From positions 62,001-126,000 of the forward strand of contig NZ_JODR01000002.1 of the NCBI RefSeq assembly GCF_000725885.1: a DNA stretch of 64,000 bases, given 5' to 3'. The stretch is from Streptomyces albus subsp. albus (GTDB lineage: Bacteria > Actinomycetota > Actinomycetes > Streptomycetales > Streptomycetaceae). The notes under the pieces were generated by a model. It worked only from the letters and a program-made list of their open reading frames with translations. It had not been told where the DNA came from and did no database searches. A program made the position numbers and the translations under genes. Numbering within the stretch: position 1 is the stretch's first letter; each line of letters starts with the position of its first letter. This document shows, piece by piece, positions 8,132 through 18,425 of this stretch.

Positions 8132-9529
8132 TCAGCCGGCGTCCGCGGCGATCTTGGCGAGGCGTCGTGCCTCGGTGCGGGCACCGCGTGCGATGTCGTC
8201 CTCGTCGGCGCGTGTCAGGCGGCCGTCCTCGACCACCGGTACGCCGTTGACCAGGGAGAGGGTGACCGGAGCCGGAGCGCCCAGGACGAGCGCGGCGACC
8301 GGGTCGGCGATGGAGGAGTGGCCCAGCCCGTCGAGCTTCCACAGCACCACGTCGGCCAGCTTGCCGGCCTCCAGCGAACCGATCTCCTGCGCCCGGCCCA
8401 GCACCCGCGCACCGCCGAAGGTGCCCAGCCGCAGTGCCGTGCGCACGTCCAGCGCGTGTTCCTTGTGCGCGCCGAGCCGGTTGACCAGCAGCGCGTTGCG
8501 CAGTTCGGTGTGCAGCTCACCGGACTCGTTGGAGGCGGTGCCGTCCACGCCGAGACCGACCGGCACCCCCGCCGCCAGCATGTCGGGGACCCGGGCGATA
8601 CCGGCGCCCAGCCGCGCGTTGGACGAGGGGCAGTGCGCCGCTCCCGTCCCGGTGCGGCCGAACGCCTCGATGTCCGCGTCGGTCATGTGGACGCAGTGCG
8701 CCATCCACACGTCCTCGCCCAGCCAGCCGACCGACTCGAAGTAGTCGGTGGGTCCCATGCCGAACAGCTCGTGGCAGAACTTCTCCTCCTCCGCCGTCTC
8801 CGAGCCGTGCGTGTGCAGGCGGACACCCTTGCGGCGGGCCAGTTCCGCGCCCTGGCGCATCAGTTCGGTGGAGACGGAGAACGGGGAGCACGGCGCGACG
8901 GCGATGTGCAGCATCGAGCCGAACGACGCGTCGTGGTGCGCGTCGATGGCCTTCTCCGTCTCCGCGAGCGCGCCCTCCAGCGTCTCGACCGCGAAGTCCG
9001 GGGGCAGACCGCCGTCCGACTCCCCGCGGTCCATCGAACCGCGCGCCGCGGTGAAGCGGACGCCCAGCTCGGCCGCGGCGCGGATCTCCGCGCCCAGCAG
9101 GTCGCCGGCGCCGCGCGGGAAGACGTAGTGGTGGTCCATCGCGGTGGTGACACCGCCGCGCACCATCATGGCCAGGGAACCGCGCGCGGCCTGGTGGACC
9201 ATCTCCTCGTCGATGCGGGCCCAGGTGGGGTACAGGGCGACCAGCCAGTTGAAGAGATTGGAGTCCGTGGCCAGGCCGCGGGTGATCCACTGGTAGAAAT
9301 GGTGGTGCGTGTTGACGAGGCCCGGGGTCAGCAGGTGCCCCGTGCCGTCGATACGGCGGGTGACGTCCGCAAGGCCCTCGGGGGCGTCGCCCGGACCGAC
9401 GGACTCGATCCGGTTGCCGTTGATGACGAGGTGGCCTGTCGCGTATTCGGTGTCCTCCGCGTCGACCGTCGCGATGGCGCACTTCTCTATGACGATGCGG
9501 CCGGTCGTGCGTTCTTCGGTGTCCGCCAT
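8132..9529 (-). CDS. 8-oxoguanine deaminase (amidohydrolase)
   Basis: A protein of 465 residues from ATG 9529, with GAGG five bases upstream. This family of the amidohydrolase superfamily converts 8-oxoguanine to urate. Metal-site motifs are in order: TPGLVNTHHHFYQW near residue 64, HTHGSETAEE near residue 235, MAHCVHMTD near residue 269 and GLGVDGTASNE near residue 320. It lies downstream of uricase on the same strand, and its product is the uricase substrate. Related guanine deaminases or S-adenosylhomocysteine deaminases are the alternatives, but context favours 8-oxoguanine. Confidence 0.88.
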   Translation of the reverse strand: MADTEERTTGRIVIEKCAIATVDAEDTEYATGHLVINGNRIESVGPGDAPEGLADVTRRIDGTGHLLTPGLVNTHHHFYQWITRGLATDSNLFNWLVALYPTWARIDEEMVHQAARGSLAMMVRGGVTTAMDHHYVFPRGAGDLLGAEIRAAAELGVRFTAARGSMDRGESDGGLPPDFAVETLEGALAETEKAIDAHHDASFGSMLHIAVAPCSPFSVSTELMRQGAELARRKGVRLHTHGSETAEEEKFCHELFGMGPTDYFESVGWLGEDVWMAHCVHMTDADIEAFGRTGTGAAHCPSSNARLGAGIARVPDMLAAGVPVGLGVDGTASNESGELHTELRNALLVNRLGAHKEHALDVRTALRLGTFGGARVLGRAQEIGSLEAGKLADVVLWKLDGLGHSSIADPVAALVLGAPAPVTLSLVNGVPVVEDGRLTRADEDDIARGARTEARRLAKIAADAG

Positions 9530-9729
9530 GGGATCCTCGATCGGGGGGTTTACGGCCCCACCAGGGCACTTCCCGCATCTCTCCCCGGGCACCGGCCCGG
9601 CCCCGCGGTCCGCAGGGAACGGACCGTCCCCCGGCCGGCCCGCCGCTCGAGGGCGGACCGGCGCGGAGTTCGGGGTCTCGGTTGGCTGGACGGCTCCCCG
9701 GGAGAGGGGAAGAGGCAGGCAGGGATGAA

Positions 9730-10665
9730 TCAGAGGTTGGTCATGTCCACGGGGATGCGAGGGGTGGCCCCGTCGCGGAGGACCGTCGCCTCGATCAGGC
9801 CGTACGGCCTGTCCGCGGCGTAGTACACCGCCCCGTCCGCCGCCTCGTTCTTGATGTCGAACGGCGACAGATCAACCCGGAAATGGTGTTTGTTCGGCAT
9901 CGAGAAACGGATCTCGTCGATCTCGGGCCGGCTGTTGATGACGCGCGCGCCCATTTGGTAGAGCGTCTGCTGGAGCGAGAGCGAGTAGGTCTCGGCGAAG
10001 GCGTGCAGCATGTGCTTCTTCGCCTGGGCGTAGGACTTGTCCCAGTTGGGCGTCCGCTCGCCCTCGGCACCGGTCCAGTTGTACCGCCACCAGGAGCTGA
10101 CCGAGGTGGCGAGGATCCGGTCGTAGTCCTCCTGGAGCGTGGTGTAGCGGTCCTTGATGTAGCCCCAGAACTCGGAGTTGGTGGAGTTGAGGACCGTCAG
10201 TTCCTTGAGCCCGGACAGCACCTCGACGCTCTCACCGTCGTAGGTGATCTGTGCGGTGCGTATCTCCTGGCCCTTTCGGACGAAGGAGTGCCGGACCTCG
10301 TCGGCGCCGATGAACTTCGAGTTGGCGTCCGAGGTCTCGATGCGCTCCCAGGCGTACTCCTCGATGCGGATGCGGGCGCGCCGGATCGGCTCGCAGCTGT
10401 CCACGAAGTGCCGGGCCAGCAGGACGCCGTACGCCTCGGCCGACTCGATGCCGTGTTCCTTGGCGAAGGCGAAGCAGGTGTTCTTGGTGGTGTCGGTCGG
10501 CAGGACGTGGGCGTTGGAGCCGGAGTAGTGCACGTCGTCCAGGTCGCCGCTGAGCGAGACGGAGACGTTGAGGTCCTTGATGTGATGGGTGTCGCCATCC
10601 CGCGTGATCTTGACGACGCGGTTCTCCGCCTTGCCGTACTGGTTCTGGCCGAGAATCGTGGGCAT
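9730..10665 (-). CDS. pucL: Uricase (factor-independent urate hydroxylase)
   Basis: A protein of 311 residues, typical of bacterial uricases. It oxidises urate with O2 to 5-hydroxyisourate and H2O2. Visible landmarks: the N-terminal Lys12 after the LGQNQYG motif; LPTDTTKNT near residue 55 with the catalytic Thr; and KHHFRVDLSPFDIKNE near residue 265 with the active-site His. The start lies four bases after the stop of the upstream decarboxylase/hydrolase gene, whose last codons contain the GAGGGAGC ribosome binding site, so translation is probably coupled. Confidence 0.97.
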   Translation of the reverse strand: MPTILGQNQYGKAENRVVKITRDGDTHHIKDLNVSVSLSGDLDDVHYSGSNAHVLPTDTTKNTCFAFAKEHGIESAEAYGVLLARHFVDSCEPIRRARIRIEEYAWERIETSDANSKFIGADEVRHSFVRKGQEIRTAQITYDGESVEVLSGLKELTVLNSTNSEFWGYIKDRYTTLQEDYDRILATSVSSWWRYNWTGAEGERTPNWDKSYAQAKKHMLHAFAETYSLSLQQTLYQMGARVINSRPEIDEIRFSMPNKHHFRVDLSPFDIKNEAADGAVYYAADRPYGLIEATVLRDGATPRIPVDMTNL

Positions 10666-10669
10666 GGTG

Positions 10670-11626
10670 TCAGCTCCCTCGGTACACGGAGTAGCCGAAC
10701 GGGTTGAGCAGCAGCGGCACGTGGTAGTGCTCGCCCGGGTTCACCGCGAAGACGATGGAGACCTCGGGAAAGAAGCTGCCTGGTGCGCTGTCCCTTACGC
10801 GGGGGGCGTCCTGCTGTTCCGCGGCTTCGCGCTGGCTGCGCGGATTCGAACTGTGCTCTTCCACGAAGTACGGCTCGGTCTCGAAGTCGAGCCGTACGTG
10901 GGTGGTGCCTTCCGGCAGGGCCGGAAAGTCCTTGCAGCGCCCGTCGGCGTCGGTCTTCGACTCGCCGTGCGCGGCCCATGCGGCCCTTGCGTCACCCTGG
11001 CGTACGGACAGCCGCACCGCGACCCCGGCGGCCGGACGGCCGCGGCTGGTGTCCAGGATGTGCGTGGACACCGAGGTGCTCGCGCCGTGGGCACCCTCCT
11101 TCGGTCCGTGGCCCGGGGCGCCCCCCTCCTCCGCGAGACGGGTGAGACGGATGCGGTTGATCTTCGCCAGCTCCTGCCGCACGATCCGGCGCTCCTGCTG
11201 CGGGTCGTTCCCGATCCGGTGACGAAGTGCGTCCCTCATCTCCTCGGCGGTCCGGCCGGTGGCGCAGATGAGGAAGACGTGCCCGAACTTCTCCTGGTAG
11301 GCGAGGTTGAGTTCGAGCATCTCGGCCTTCAGCGCCTCGGAGGCGCCGGCCATGCCCCGCTGTTCGCGGGACGAGGTCGCGTCACCGGGCTTGGGGCGGC
11401 CGATGGGCGGGTGCCCGGCCATGGCCTCGTCCAGTCCTTCGTCGGTGAGGGCTGCGGTGGCCTCGTCACTCGCGGCGAACAGGTCCTCGACGCTGTCGTA
11501 CGGACGCCGGGCGAGCAGCGCGCTCCCCCAGCTGCCGGCGGCGCACACCTCGTGGAGTGCGGCACGCGCCTCGTCGTCCTGGGCTGAGTTGAGCCAGAAG
11601 AGTCCTGGCATCGAACGCGAAGTCAC
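10670..11626 (-). CDS. OHCU decarboxylase fused to 5-hydroxyisourate hydrolase
   Basis: A 318-residue two-domain enzyme completing urate breakdown to S-allantoin. Residues about 1-165 are OHCU decarboxylase, with the catalytic HPPIGRP motif near residue 72 and EMRDALRHRIGNDPQQE. Residues about 185-318 are the transthyretin-like HIU hydrolase, starting at STHILDTSRGRPAAGV and ending with the diagnostic tetrapeptide YRGS. The GTG start at 11626 has GGAGG four bases ahead. The hydrolase domain acts first in the pathway but sits at the C-terminus. A Ser/Arg/Gln-rich insert of about 25 residues precedes SFFPEVSIVF. Confidence 0.95.
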   Translation of the reverse strand: MTSRSMPGLFWLNSAQDDEARAALHEVCAAGSWGSALLARRPYDSVEDLFAASDEATAALTDEGLDEAMAGHPPIGRPKPGDATSSREQRGMAGASEALKAEMLELNLAYQEKFGHVFLICATGRTAEEMRDALRHRIGNDPQQERRIVRQELAKINRIRLTRLAEEGGAPGHGPKEGAHGASTSVSTHILDTSRGRPAAGVAVRLSVRQGDARAAWAAHGESKTDADGRCKDFPALPEGTTHVRLDFETEPYFVEEHSSNPRSQREAAEQQDAPRVRDSAPGSFFPEVSIVFAVNPGEHYHVPLLLNPFGYSVYRGS

Positions 11627-11663
11627 GGGACCTCCGGGGCCGTGGTGCTGTTCGGGCTGGGAA

Positions 11664-11705
11664 TAGCTAAGTCCCCCGGCAACACCACGTCAACAGTTTG
11701 TTGAA
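11664..11705 (-). promoter_or_regulatory. Promoter and operator of the uricase operon
   Basis: Read on the minus strand: TTCAACAAACTGTTGAC (11689-11705) contains the perfect palindrome TCAACA-AAC-TGTTGA and ends in the -35 box TTGACG (11688-11693). After 17-18 bases comes TTAGCTA as the -10 (11664-11670). The start codon follows about 38 bases later. The same 17 bases occur in the same position relative to the -35 box of the catalase gene at 18647. A repressor bound here would block RNA polymerase. Confidence 0.75.
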
Positions 11706-11730
11706 CCCTTTTCGGCATCCCGGAAGTAAA

Positions 11731-11757
11731 AGCCCGCCATCCGGAAGATGGCGGGCT
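11731..11757 (-). terminator. Intrinsic terminator of the small HTH gene
   Basis: AGCCCGCCATC pairs with GATGGCGGGCT: a perfect 11-bp stem with a five-base loop. On the minus strand it is followed by TTTACTT. It separates the HTH regulator from the uricase promoter. Confidence 0.8.
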
Positions 11758-11794
11758 GGTGAAGGATGCGTGCCCGATGGGCTCCTCGCACGGT

Positions 11795-12181
11795 TCAGCC
11801 GGACCGGCCGTTCTCCCGGTTGAGGTAGTTGTAGACGGTGAACCGCGAGACACCAAGGGCCGTGGCGACGGTTTCCACCCCGTGCCGCACCGAGAAGGCG
11901 CCCCGCGCCTCCAGGATGCGCACCACCGACTGCTTGGTCCTGCGGTCGAGTTCCGCCAGTGGCACCCCGTGCCGGCGCTCCAGATCGGCCAGCAGATGGT
12001 CGAGGGTGTCCGACAGATGCGGCAGCCGCACCGCGACGACCTCCTCCCCCGCCCAGGAGAGGACCACATCGTCCCCCTGCGCCTGGTCGGGCGGCACCAT
12101 GGCCGCACCCATCGCATCCACCAGCGGCTTGACGGCCATCACGAACGGATGCTCCGGGGCGGGCGACTCCTCGCCCCTCAC
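11795..12181 (-). CDS. Small helix-turn-helix regulator (YheO/DauR-type HTH)
   Basis: A protein of 128 residues. The C-terminal half holds an HTH_22-like domain: DRRTKQSVVRILEARGAFSVRHGVETVATALGVSRFTVYNYLNR, read here in pieces (VVRILEARGAF; VATALGVSRFTVYNYL). The N-terminal half (PPDQAQGDDVVLSW) resembles a shortened sensory region, well below the 220-plus residues of full YheO proteins. The first four bases overlap the end of the small upstream gene (ATGA), so the two form an operon. Its place directly before the uricase operon makes it a candidate regulator of urate catabolism. Confidence 0.75.
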   Translation of the reverse strand: MRGEESPAPEHPFVMAVKPLVDAMGAAMVPPDQAQGDDVVLSWAGEEVVAVRLPHLSDTLDHLLADLERRHGVPLAELDRRTKQSVVRILEARGAFSVRHGVETVATALGVSRFTVYNYLNRENGRSG

Positions 12182-12432
12182 TCCTCGTCCTCCCCGATCA
12201 CGTTGACCTGCAAGGAGACCCGGGTCGCCCCGGCGTCCAGGGAGCGGCGCAGGAGCTCGGTGACGGCCGCCAGCACCTGCTCGGAAGAGCCCTCGGCGGT
12301 GTTGCCGAACGGGCCGACGTCCACGGCGTCCAGCGCCGCGTTCTGGACGACGTCACGGGCCACGACAGCGTGCTCGGGCGCCTCGTCGAGATCGAAGGGC
12401 TCGGTCGTGAACTCCACACGCAAGCGTTTCAT
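12178..12432 (-). CDS. Small MTH1187/thiamine-binding-like protein
   Basis: An 84-residue protein from ATG 12432 (GGAG just upstream); a GTG three codons earlier is also possible. The order of features, a beta-strand start (RLRVEFTTEPF), then VDVGPFGNTAEG, then a helix and SLDAGATRVSLQVNV, resembles the MTH1187/YkoF-like fold, where a similar AFEAGAKRV segment ends the domain. Those proteins bind thiamine or related pyrimidines, but no ligand can be read from this sequence. It is translationally coupled to the HTH regulator downstream, so it may supply or sense a ligand for it. Confidence 0.6.
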   Translation of the reverse strand: MKRLRVEFTTEPFDLDEAPEHAVVARDVVQNAALDAVDVGPFGNTAEGSSEQVLAAVTELLRRSLDAGATRVSLQVNVIGEDEE

Positions 12433-12469
12433 GCGCTCCACACTAACGACGCCGCACGCGCCGCCCGGG

Positions 12470-13378
12470 TCAGTGCATCTCGCCCAGGACTTCCTCGATG
12501 AACTCGACCGTCTCGGTCGGCGAGTACGCCTCCGCGCACAGCCGGTCCATGATCAGCGTGTACTGGTCGATCTCGGCGGGCTTGTCGAGGTAGACGGCGT
12601 TCGTCAGGTGCTCCAGATAGACCTTGTCCGGCAGGTCCGGGTCGGCGAACCGCAGCAGCGTGACGGGCGTGCCCGCGGCGGCGGCCGTCACCTCGAACGG
12701 CGCGACCTGGAGCGTGACGTGCGGCAGCCGCACCAGCTCAAGCAGGTGTTCGAGCTGCGCCCGCAGTACGTCGTTGCCGCCGAACGGACGGCGGACGACG
12801 GCCTCGTCCACCACGGCCCACAGATGCGGCGGGTCCTGGCGCTGGAGCAGTCGGCGCTGCCGGGCCATGCGCAGCGCGACGATCCGCGCCACCTTGCGCG
12901 GTTCGGTGTTCGGGTAGCCGAGCCGGCTGACGGCGTGCGCGTAGTCCTCGGTCTGGAGCAGCCCGGGCAGGAACTGGACCTCGTACATCCTGATCATGGA
13001 GGCGGCGTCCTCCAGACCCAGGTGCAGCTCGAACCAGTCCTCCAGCACGTCGGAGTACTGATACCACCAGCCGGGCGTGTTGGCCTGGCGGGCCAGGTCG
13101 AAGAACTCCTCGCGCTCGTCCGGGTCGTGCACGCCGTAGAGCGTCAGCAGGTCCCGCAGATCGCGTTCCTTGGCACCGACCTGTCCGCGCTCCAGCCGCG
13201 TGATCTTCGCGTGGGAGCCGCGGATGGCGCGGCCCGCGTCCTCGCGGGTGATGTCCCTCTCCTGTCGCAGCCTACGCAGCTTCACGCCCAGGATGATGCG
13301 CAGCGCGGTGGGCCCGTTGGCCTGTTCCGGTACGGCCCCGCGCAGCGGCTCCCCGTGCGGCTGCATCATGGCGGACAT
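12470..13378 (-). CDS. XRE-type regulator with DUF5753 domain
   Basis: A protein of 302 residues. ATG 13378 is preferred over the GTG at 13408 because GGGAG lies five bases before it. The XRE helix-turn-helix is near residues 28-75 (LRRLRQERDITREDAGRAI, SHAKITRLERGQ). The C-terminal 180 residues are the DUF5753 domain, with NTPGWWYQYSDV, EVQFLPGLLQTEDYA and LYLEHL-like ending VYLEHLTNAVYLDK. This Streptomyces-expanded family usually controls a small partner gene in development or antibiotic production. Here the divergent neighbour is a DUF574 methyltransferase. Confidence 0.9.
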   Translation of the reverse strand: MSAMMQPHGEPLRGAVPEQANGPTALRIILGVKLRRLRQERDITREDAGRAIRGSHAKITRLERGQVGAKERDLRDLLTLYGVHDPDEREEFFDLARQANTPGWWYQYSDVLEDWFELHLGLEDAASMIRMYEVQFLPGLLQTEDYAHAVSRLGYPNTEPRKVARIVALRMARQRRLLQRQDPPHLWAVVDEAVVRRPFGGNDVLRAQLEHLLELVRLPHVTLQVAPFEVTAAAAGTPVTLLRFADPDLPDKVYLEHLTNAVYLDKPAEIDQYTLIMDRLCAEAYSPTETVEFIEEVLGEMH

Positions 13379-13425
13379 TCCGACTCCCAAGGGTGACTGG
13401 GCGGTCACATCAGTGTGGCACCTGC

Positions 13426-13440
13426 GTACCGGTCAGGTAC
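13426..13440. promoter_or_regulatory. Palindrome between the DUF5753 regulator and the methyltransferase
   Basis: GTACCGGTCAGGTAC is a perfect 5-5-5 inverted repeat, extended by CCTG on the left and CAGG on the right. It lies 48 bases upstream of the DUF5753 start, in the divergent gap, and is a candidate autoregulatory operator. Confidence 0.4.
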
Positions 13441-13627
13441 AGGCACCGGAGAATACGCGCCACATGGCTGTTCGAGCGCCGTGGCGCCTTCCATACTCCC
13501 GCACCGCCGGCCCGGCAACCTTCCGCGGGCGGAGGGAAGTTGAAGTCCGGCATCCGGGGCGCCGGGCCACCGGCGAGCAACTACCATGCCGCACACCACA
13601 GCAGGCCGGACGACAGGGGCGGCGACA

Positions 13628-14509
13628 ATGGACGGGAACAACGAGCGGCAACGGCGCACGACGCGCACCCGCAGGCCGCCACGTGACGTACGGGACCTGG
13701 GGCTGGACCGGCACCACAGCGCCCGCATCTACGACTACTACCTGGGCGGCAAGACCAACTTCCCGCCGGACCGGGAGGTGGCCGAGAAACTGCTGGCCGC
13801 CTTCCCCGGGTTCCGCAACGCGGCCCGCGCCAACCGGGCGTTCATGCACCGGGCCGCGCGGTACCTGGCCCGCATCGGGGTGCACCAGTTCCTCGACATC
13901 GGTACGGGCATCCCGACGAGCCCCAATCTGCACGAGGTGGTGCAGTCGCTGGTGCCGCAGGCCCGGGTCGTCTACGCCGACAACGACCCGATCGTCCTCA
14001 CGCACGCCCGTGCCCTGCTGACCGGCTCGGCCGAGGGCCGCACCGCGTACGTGGAGGCGGACATCACCGATCCGGACAGCATCCTGGACTCCGCACAGGT
14101 GAGGGAGACCCTCGACTTCGACCGGCCGATCGCGCTGTGCCTGGTGGGGCTGATGCACTACATCACCGACGAGCGCGATCCGTACGGCATCGTGCGGCAT
14201 CTGGTGGAGGCGCTGCCGCCGGAGTCCTATCTCGTCCTCTCCCAGTGCACCCCGGACTTCGCGCCGGAGGAGTGGGAGGAGGCGATGGTGGTCTACAAGC
14301 AGGACGGCGGCAGTGCCCAGGTCCGCTCCCGGGAGGAGATCACCCGCTTCTTCGACGGCCTGGAGCTGATCGAGCCCGGCATCGAGGTGCCGCACCGCTG
14401 GCATCCGGACCAGGACACCGACCAGCTGGTGCACCTGCGTTCGGACGATCCGGGGGACACCACCGACACGCTCGTGAGCATGTGGGCGGGTGTGGCGCTG
14501 AAGCATTAG
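13628..14509 (+). CDS. DUF574-type SAM-dependent methyltransferase
   Basis: A protein of 293 residues; the start is placed at ATG 13628 behind AGGGG, although the frame is open from 13586. The family signature ARIYDYYLGGKTNF is near residue 35, followed by the SAM-binding FLDIGTGIPT and VVYADNDP, and LMHYITDE. These actinobacterial S-adenosylmethionine methyltransferases are numerous in Streptomyces, and their substrates are unknown. The gene is divergent from a DUF5753 regulator and ends at a strong terminator. Confidence 0.9.
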   Translation: MDGNNERQRRTTRTRRPPRDVRDLGLDRHHSARIYDYYLGGKTNFPPDREVAEKLLAAFPGFRNAARANRAFMHRAARYLARIGVHQFLDIGTGIPTSPNLHEVVQSLVPQARVVYADNDPIVLTHARALLTGSAEGRTAYVEADITDPDSILDSAQVRETLDFDRPIALCLVGLMHYITDERDPYGIVRHLVEALPPESYLVLSQCTPDFAPEEWEEAMVVYKQDGGSAQVRSREEITRFFDGLELIEPGIEVPHRWHPDQDTDQLVHLRSDDPGDTTDTLVSMWAGVALKH

Positions 14510-14544
14510 ACCACGTCGCCGCCCCGCGCGGCAGCCGCCGTACC

Positions 14545-14581
14545 GGCCCCGGGCCCCGTCATCGCGACGGGGCCCGGGGCC
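14545..14581 (+). terminator. Intrinsic terminator after the DUF574 gene
   Basis: A perfect 16-bp stem, GGCCCCGGGCCCCGTC with its complement, five-base loop ATCGC, followed by TTTT at 14582. Confidence 0.92.
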
Positions 14582-14601
14582 TTTTCGCTGTCCTGCGGCC
14601 C

Positions 14602-14680
14602 TTGACAGGAGCGCACGGCACGGCGCAATCTTCCAGTGCGCAGAATTTGACTTTCACGATGCGAAAACGCGAGATTCTCG
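14602..14680 (+). promoter_or_regulatory. Promoter and palindromes of the hyi-glxR-gcl genes
   Basis: TTGACA at 14602-14607, 18 bases, then CAATCT at 14626-14631 form a plausible promoter. Downstream lie two symmetric elements: TTTC-N7-GAAA at 14652-14666 and the perfect CGAGATTCTCG at 14670-14680, just before the ribosome binding site. Both are differently built from the uricase/catalase operator, so a different regulator may act here. Confidence 0.5.
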
Positions 14681-14701
14681 AAGGAAGGGAGGGCGGTCGC
14701 A

Positions 14702-15520
14702 GTGGTCTCCCCGGACCGGTTCACCGTCAACGCCTCGATCCTCTTCACCGAGCTGCCTCTGCTGGAGCGCCCGGCGGCTGCCGCCGCCGCGGGCTTCGAC
14801 AAGATCGAGCTGTGGTGGCCCTGGGTCGACGCCCCCGTGCCCGAACGGGGCGAACTCGACGCGCTGCGCGAGGCGTTGACGGACGCCCACGTCCAGCTCA
14901 CCGGCCTGAACTTCTACGCAGGACAGCTGCCCGGCCCGGACCGCGGGGCCCTGTCCGTCCCCGGCGAGGAGTCGGAGAAGTTCCGCGCGAACATCGACAT
15001 CGCCGCCGACTTCGCGCAGTCCGTGGGCTGCAAGGCGCTCAACGCCCTCTACGGCAACCGCGTCGAGGGCGCCACGGCCGAGGAACAGGACGCGCTCGCC
15101 CTGGAGAACCTGACGCTGGCGGCGCACGCCGCCGACCGGGTCGGGGCCGTGCTGCTGATCGAGGCGCTCAACGCACCGGAGTCGCCCAAGTGCCCGATCG
15201 TCAGCGCGCCCAAGGCGATCGAGGTCGTGGACGCGGTGAACGCCGCCACCGGGCTGGACAACGCCCGGTTCCTCATGGACCTCTACCACCTGTCCATGAA
15301 CGGCGAGGACCTGGCCGGCGTGATCGACGTCCACACCGCCAGGACCGGCCATGTGCAGATCGCCGACAACCCCGGGCGCGGTGCGCCGGGCACCGGCTCC
15401 CTCGACTTCGACGAGCTGCTGGGCCGGCTGGACAAGGCCGGCTACGCGGGCCTGGTCGGGCTGGAGTACAAGCCCGGCGACAACGGCAGCGCGGCCTCCT
15501 TCGGCTGGCTGAACAAGTAA
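14702..15520 (+). CDS. hyi: Hydroxypyruvate isomerase
   Basis: A 272-residue TIM-barrel protein starting with GTG behind a GGAAGGGAGGG stretch. It interconverts hydroxypyruvate and tartronate semialdehyde. Recognisable parts are the N-terminal NASILFTELPLLER, LTGLNFYAG near residue 65, VLLIEALNAPESP near residue 155 with a metal-ligand Glu, MDLYHLSMNGED and GLEYKP near the end with another acidic ligand. It is the first gene of a glyoxylate-assimilation set (hyi, glxR, gcl) in this window. Confidence 0.93.
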   Translation: MVSPDRFTVNASILFTELPLLERPAAAAAAGFDKIELWWPWVDAPVPERGELDALREALTDAHVQLTGLNFYAGQLPGPDRGALSVPGEESEKFRANIDIAADFAQSVGCKALNALYGNRVEGATAEEQDALALENLTLAAHAADRVGAVLLIEALNAPESPKCPIVSAPKAIEVVDAVNAATGLDNARFLMDLYHLSMNGEDLAGVIDVHTARTGHVQIADNPGRGAPGTGSLDFDELLGRLDKAGYAGLVGLEYKPGDNGSAASFGWLNK

Positions 15521-15619
15521 GTGGCCCCTGCCCCGCCCCACCCGGGCGGGGAACCGCCGGGGGGCGGCCCCGGCGCGGCGCGGGGGCGGGCAACGACAGG
15601 ATGCGAAAGGCAAGGACTC

Positions 15620-16531
15620 ATGGCTCACACCGCCGGCAACACCAAGATCGCCTTCATCGGTCTCGGCATCATGGGCGACCCCATGGCGCGCAACCTGCTC
15701 AAGGCGGGTTACGACGTGACGGCGTACACACTGGAGACGGAGAAGGTCGAGGCGTTCGTCAAGGACGGCGGCAAGGGCGCCGGCTCCATCGCGGAGGCCG
15801 TCCGGGGCGCGGATGTCGTGATCACGATGGTTCCGGCCTCGCCGCAGGTCGAACAGGTCGTCCTGGCCGAGGGCGGGGTGCTGGACAACCTCCGCGAGGG
15901 CGGCCTGGTCATCGACATGTCCTCCATCACCCCGCAGACCTCCATCGAGGTCGCCAAGGCGGCGGCGGCCAAGGGCATCCGGGCCCTGGACGCCCCGGTC
16001 TCCGGCGGTGAGGCGGGCGCCATCGAGGCCGTGCTCTCCATCATGGTCGGCGGTGAGCGGGAGGACTTCGAGGCCGCCAAGCCCGTCTTCGAGGCACTCG
16101 GCAAGACGATCGTGCTGTGCGGCCCGGCCGGCTCCGGCCAGACCGTGAAGGCCGCCAACCAGCTCATCGTCGCCGTCAACATCCAGGCCGTCGCCGAGGC
16201 CGTGGTCTTCCTGCGCAAGTCCGGCGTGGACCTGAAGGCCGCCCTCGACGTGCTCAACGGCGGGCTGGCCGGCTCCACCGTGCTGACCCGCAAGAAGGAC
16301 AGCATCCTGGCCGGCGACTACAAGCCCGGCTTCAAGATCGACCTGCACCACAAGGACATGGGCATCGTCACCGACGCGGCCCGCGCCGTGGGCGCCGCCG
16401 TACCGGCCGGCGCACTGGTCGCCCAGCTCGTGGCGGCCCTGCGCGCGCAGGGCGACGGCGGGCTGGACCACTCCGCGCTGGTGCGCGGCGTCAAGCGGCT
16501 GTCGGGCGAGAGCCCCGACGGCGCCAACTGA
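15620..16531 (+). CDS. glxR: Tartronate semialdehyde reductase (2-hydroxy-3-oxopropionate reductase)
   Basis: A protein of 303 residues from ATG 15620, with AAGG upstream. The N-terminal Rossmann motif is [15 protein letters not shown] near residue 11. The substrate-binding motif [11 protein letters not shown] near residue 123 and [11 protein letters not shown] near residue 170 with the catalytic Lys identify the beta-hydroxyacid dehydrogenase family. The reaction reduces tartronate semialdehyde to glycerate. It lies between hyi and gcl, which fixes the member of the family. A 98-base gap after hyi is GC-rich with no obvious promoter. Confidence 0.94.
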   Translation: MAHTAGNTKIAFIGLGIMGDPMARNLLKAGYDVTAYTLETEKVEAFVKDGGKGAGSIAEAVRGADVVITMVPASPQVEQVVLAEGGVLDNLREGGLVIDMSSITPQTSIEVAKAAAAKGIRALDAPVSGGEAGAIEAVLSIMVGGEREDFEAAKPVFEALGKTIVLCGPAGSGQTVKAANQLIVAVNIQAVAEAVVFLRKSGVDLKAALDVLNGGLAGSTVLTRKKDSILAGDYKPGFKIDLHHKDMGIVTDAARAVGAAVPAGALVAQLVAALRAQGDGGLDHSALVRGVKRLSGESPDGAN

Positions 16532-16565
16532 GGACCGCGCCGCAGGCAGGTCCTCCCCACAGACA

Positions 16566-16616
16566 CCGGGCGGCGGCGTCGACACTGTCCTGTCGCGCCC
16601 AGGCGCCGCCGCCCGG
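16566..16616 (+). terminator. Hairpin between glxR and gcl
   Basis: CCGGGCGGCGGCG at 16566 pairs with its exact complement at 16604-16616 around a 25-base loop. With no T-tract and with gcl following 30 bases later, it may attenuate rather than end the transcript, or protect the upstream RNA end. Confidence 0.45.
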
Positions 16617-16646
16617 GTACCACCTGCACCGAACCAGGAGAGTTCG

Positions 16647-18425
<1,779 letters not shown>

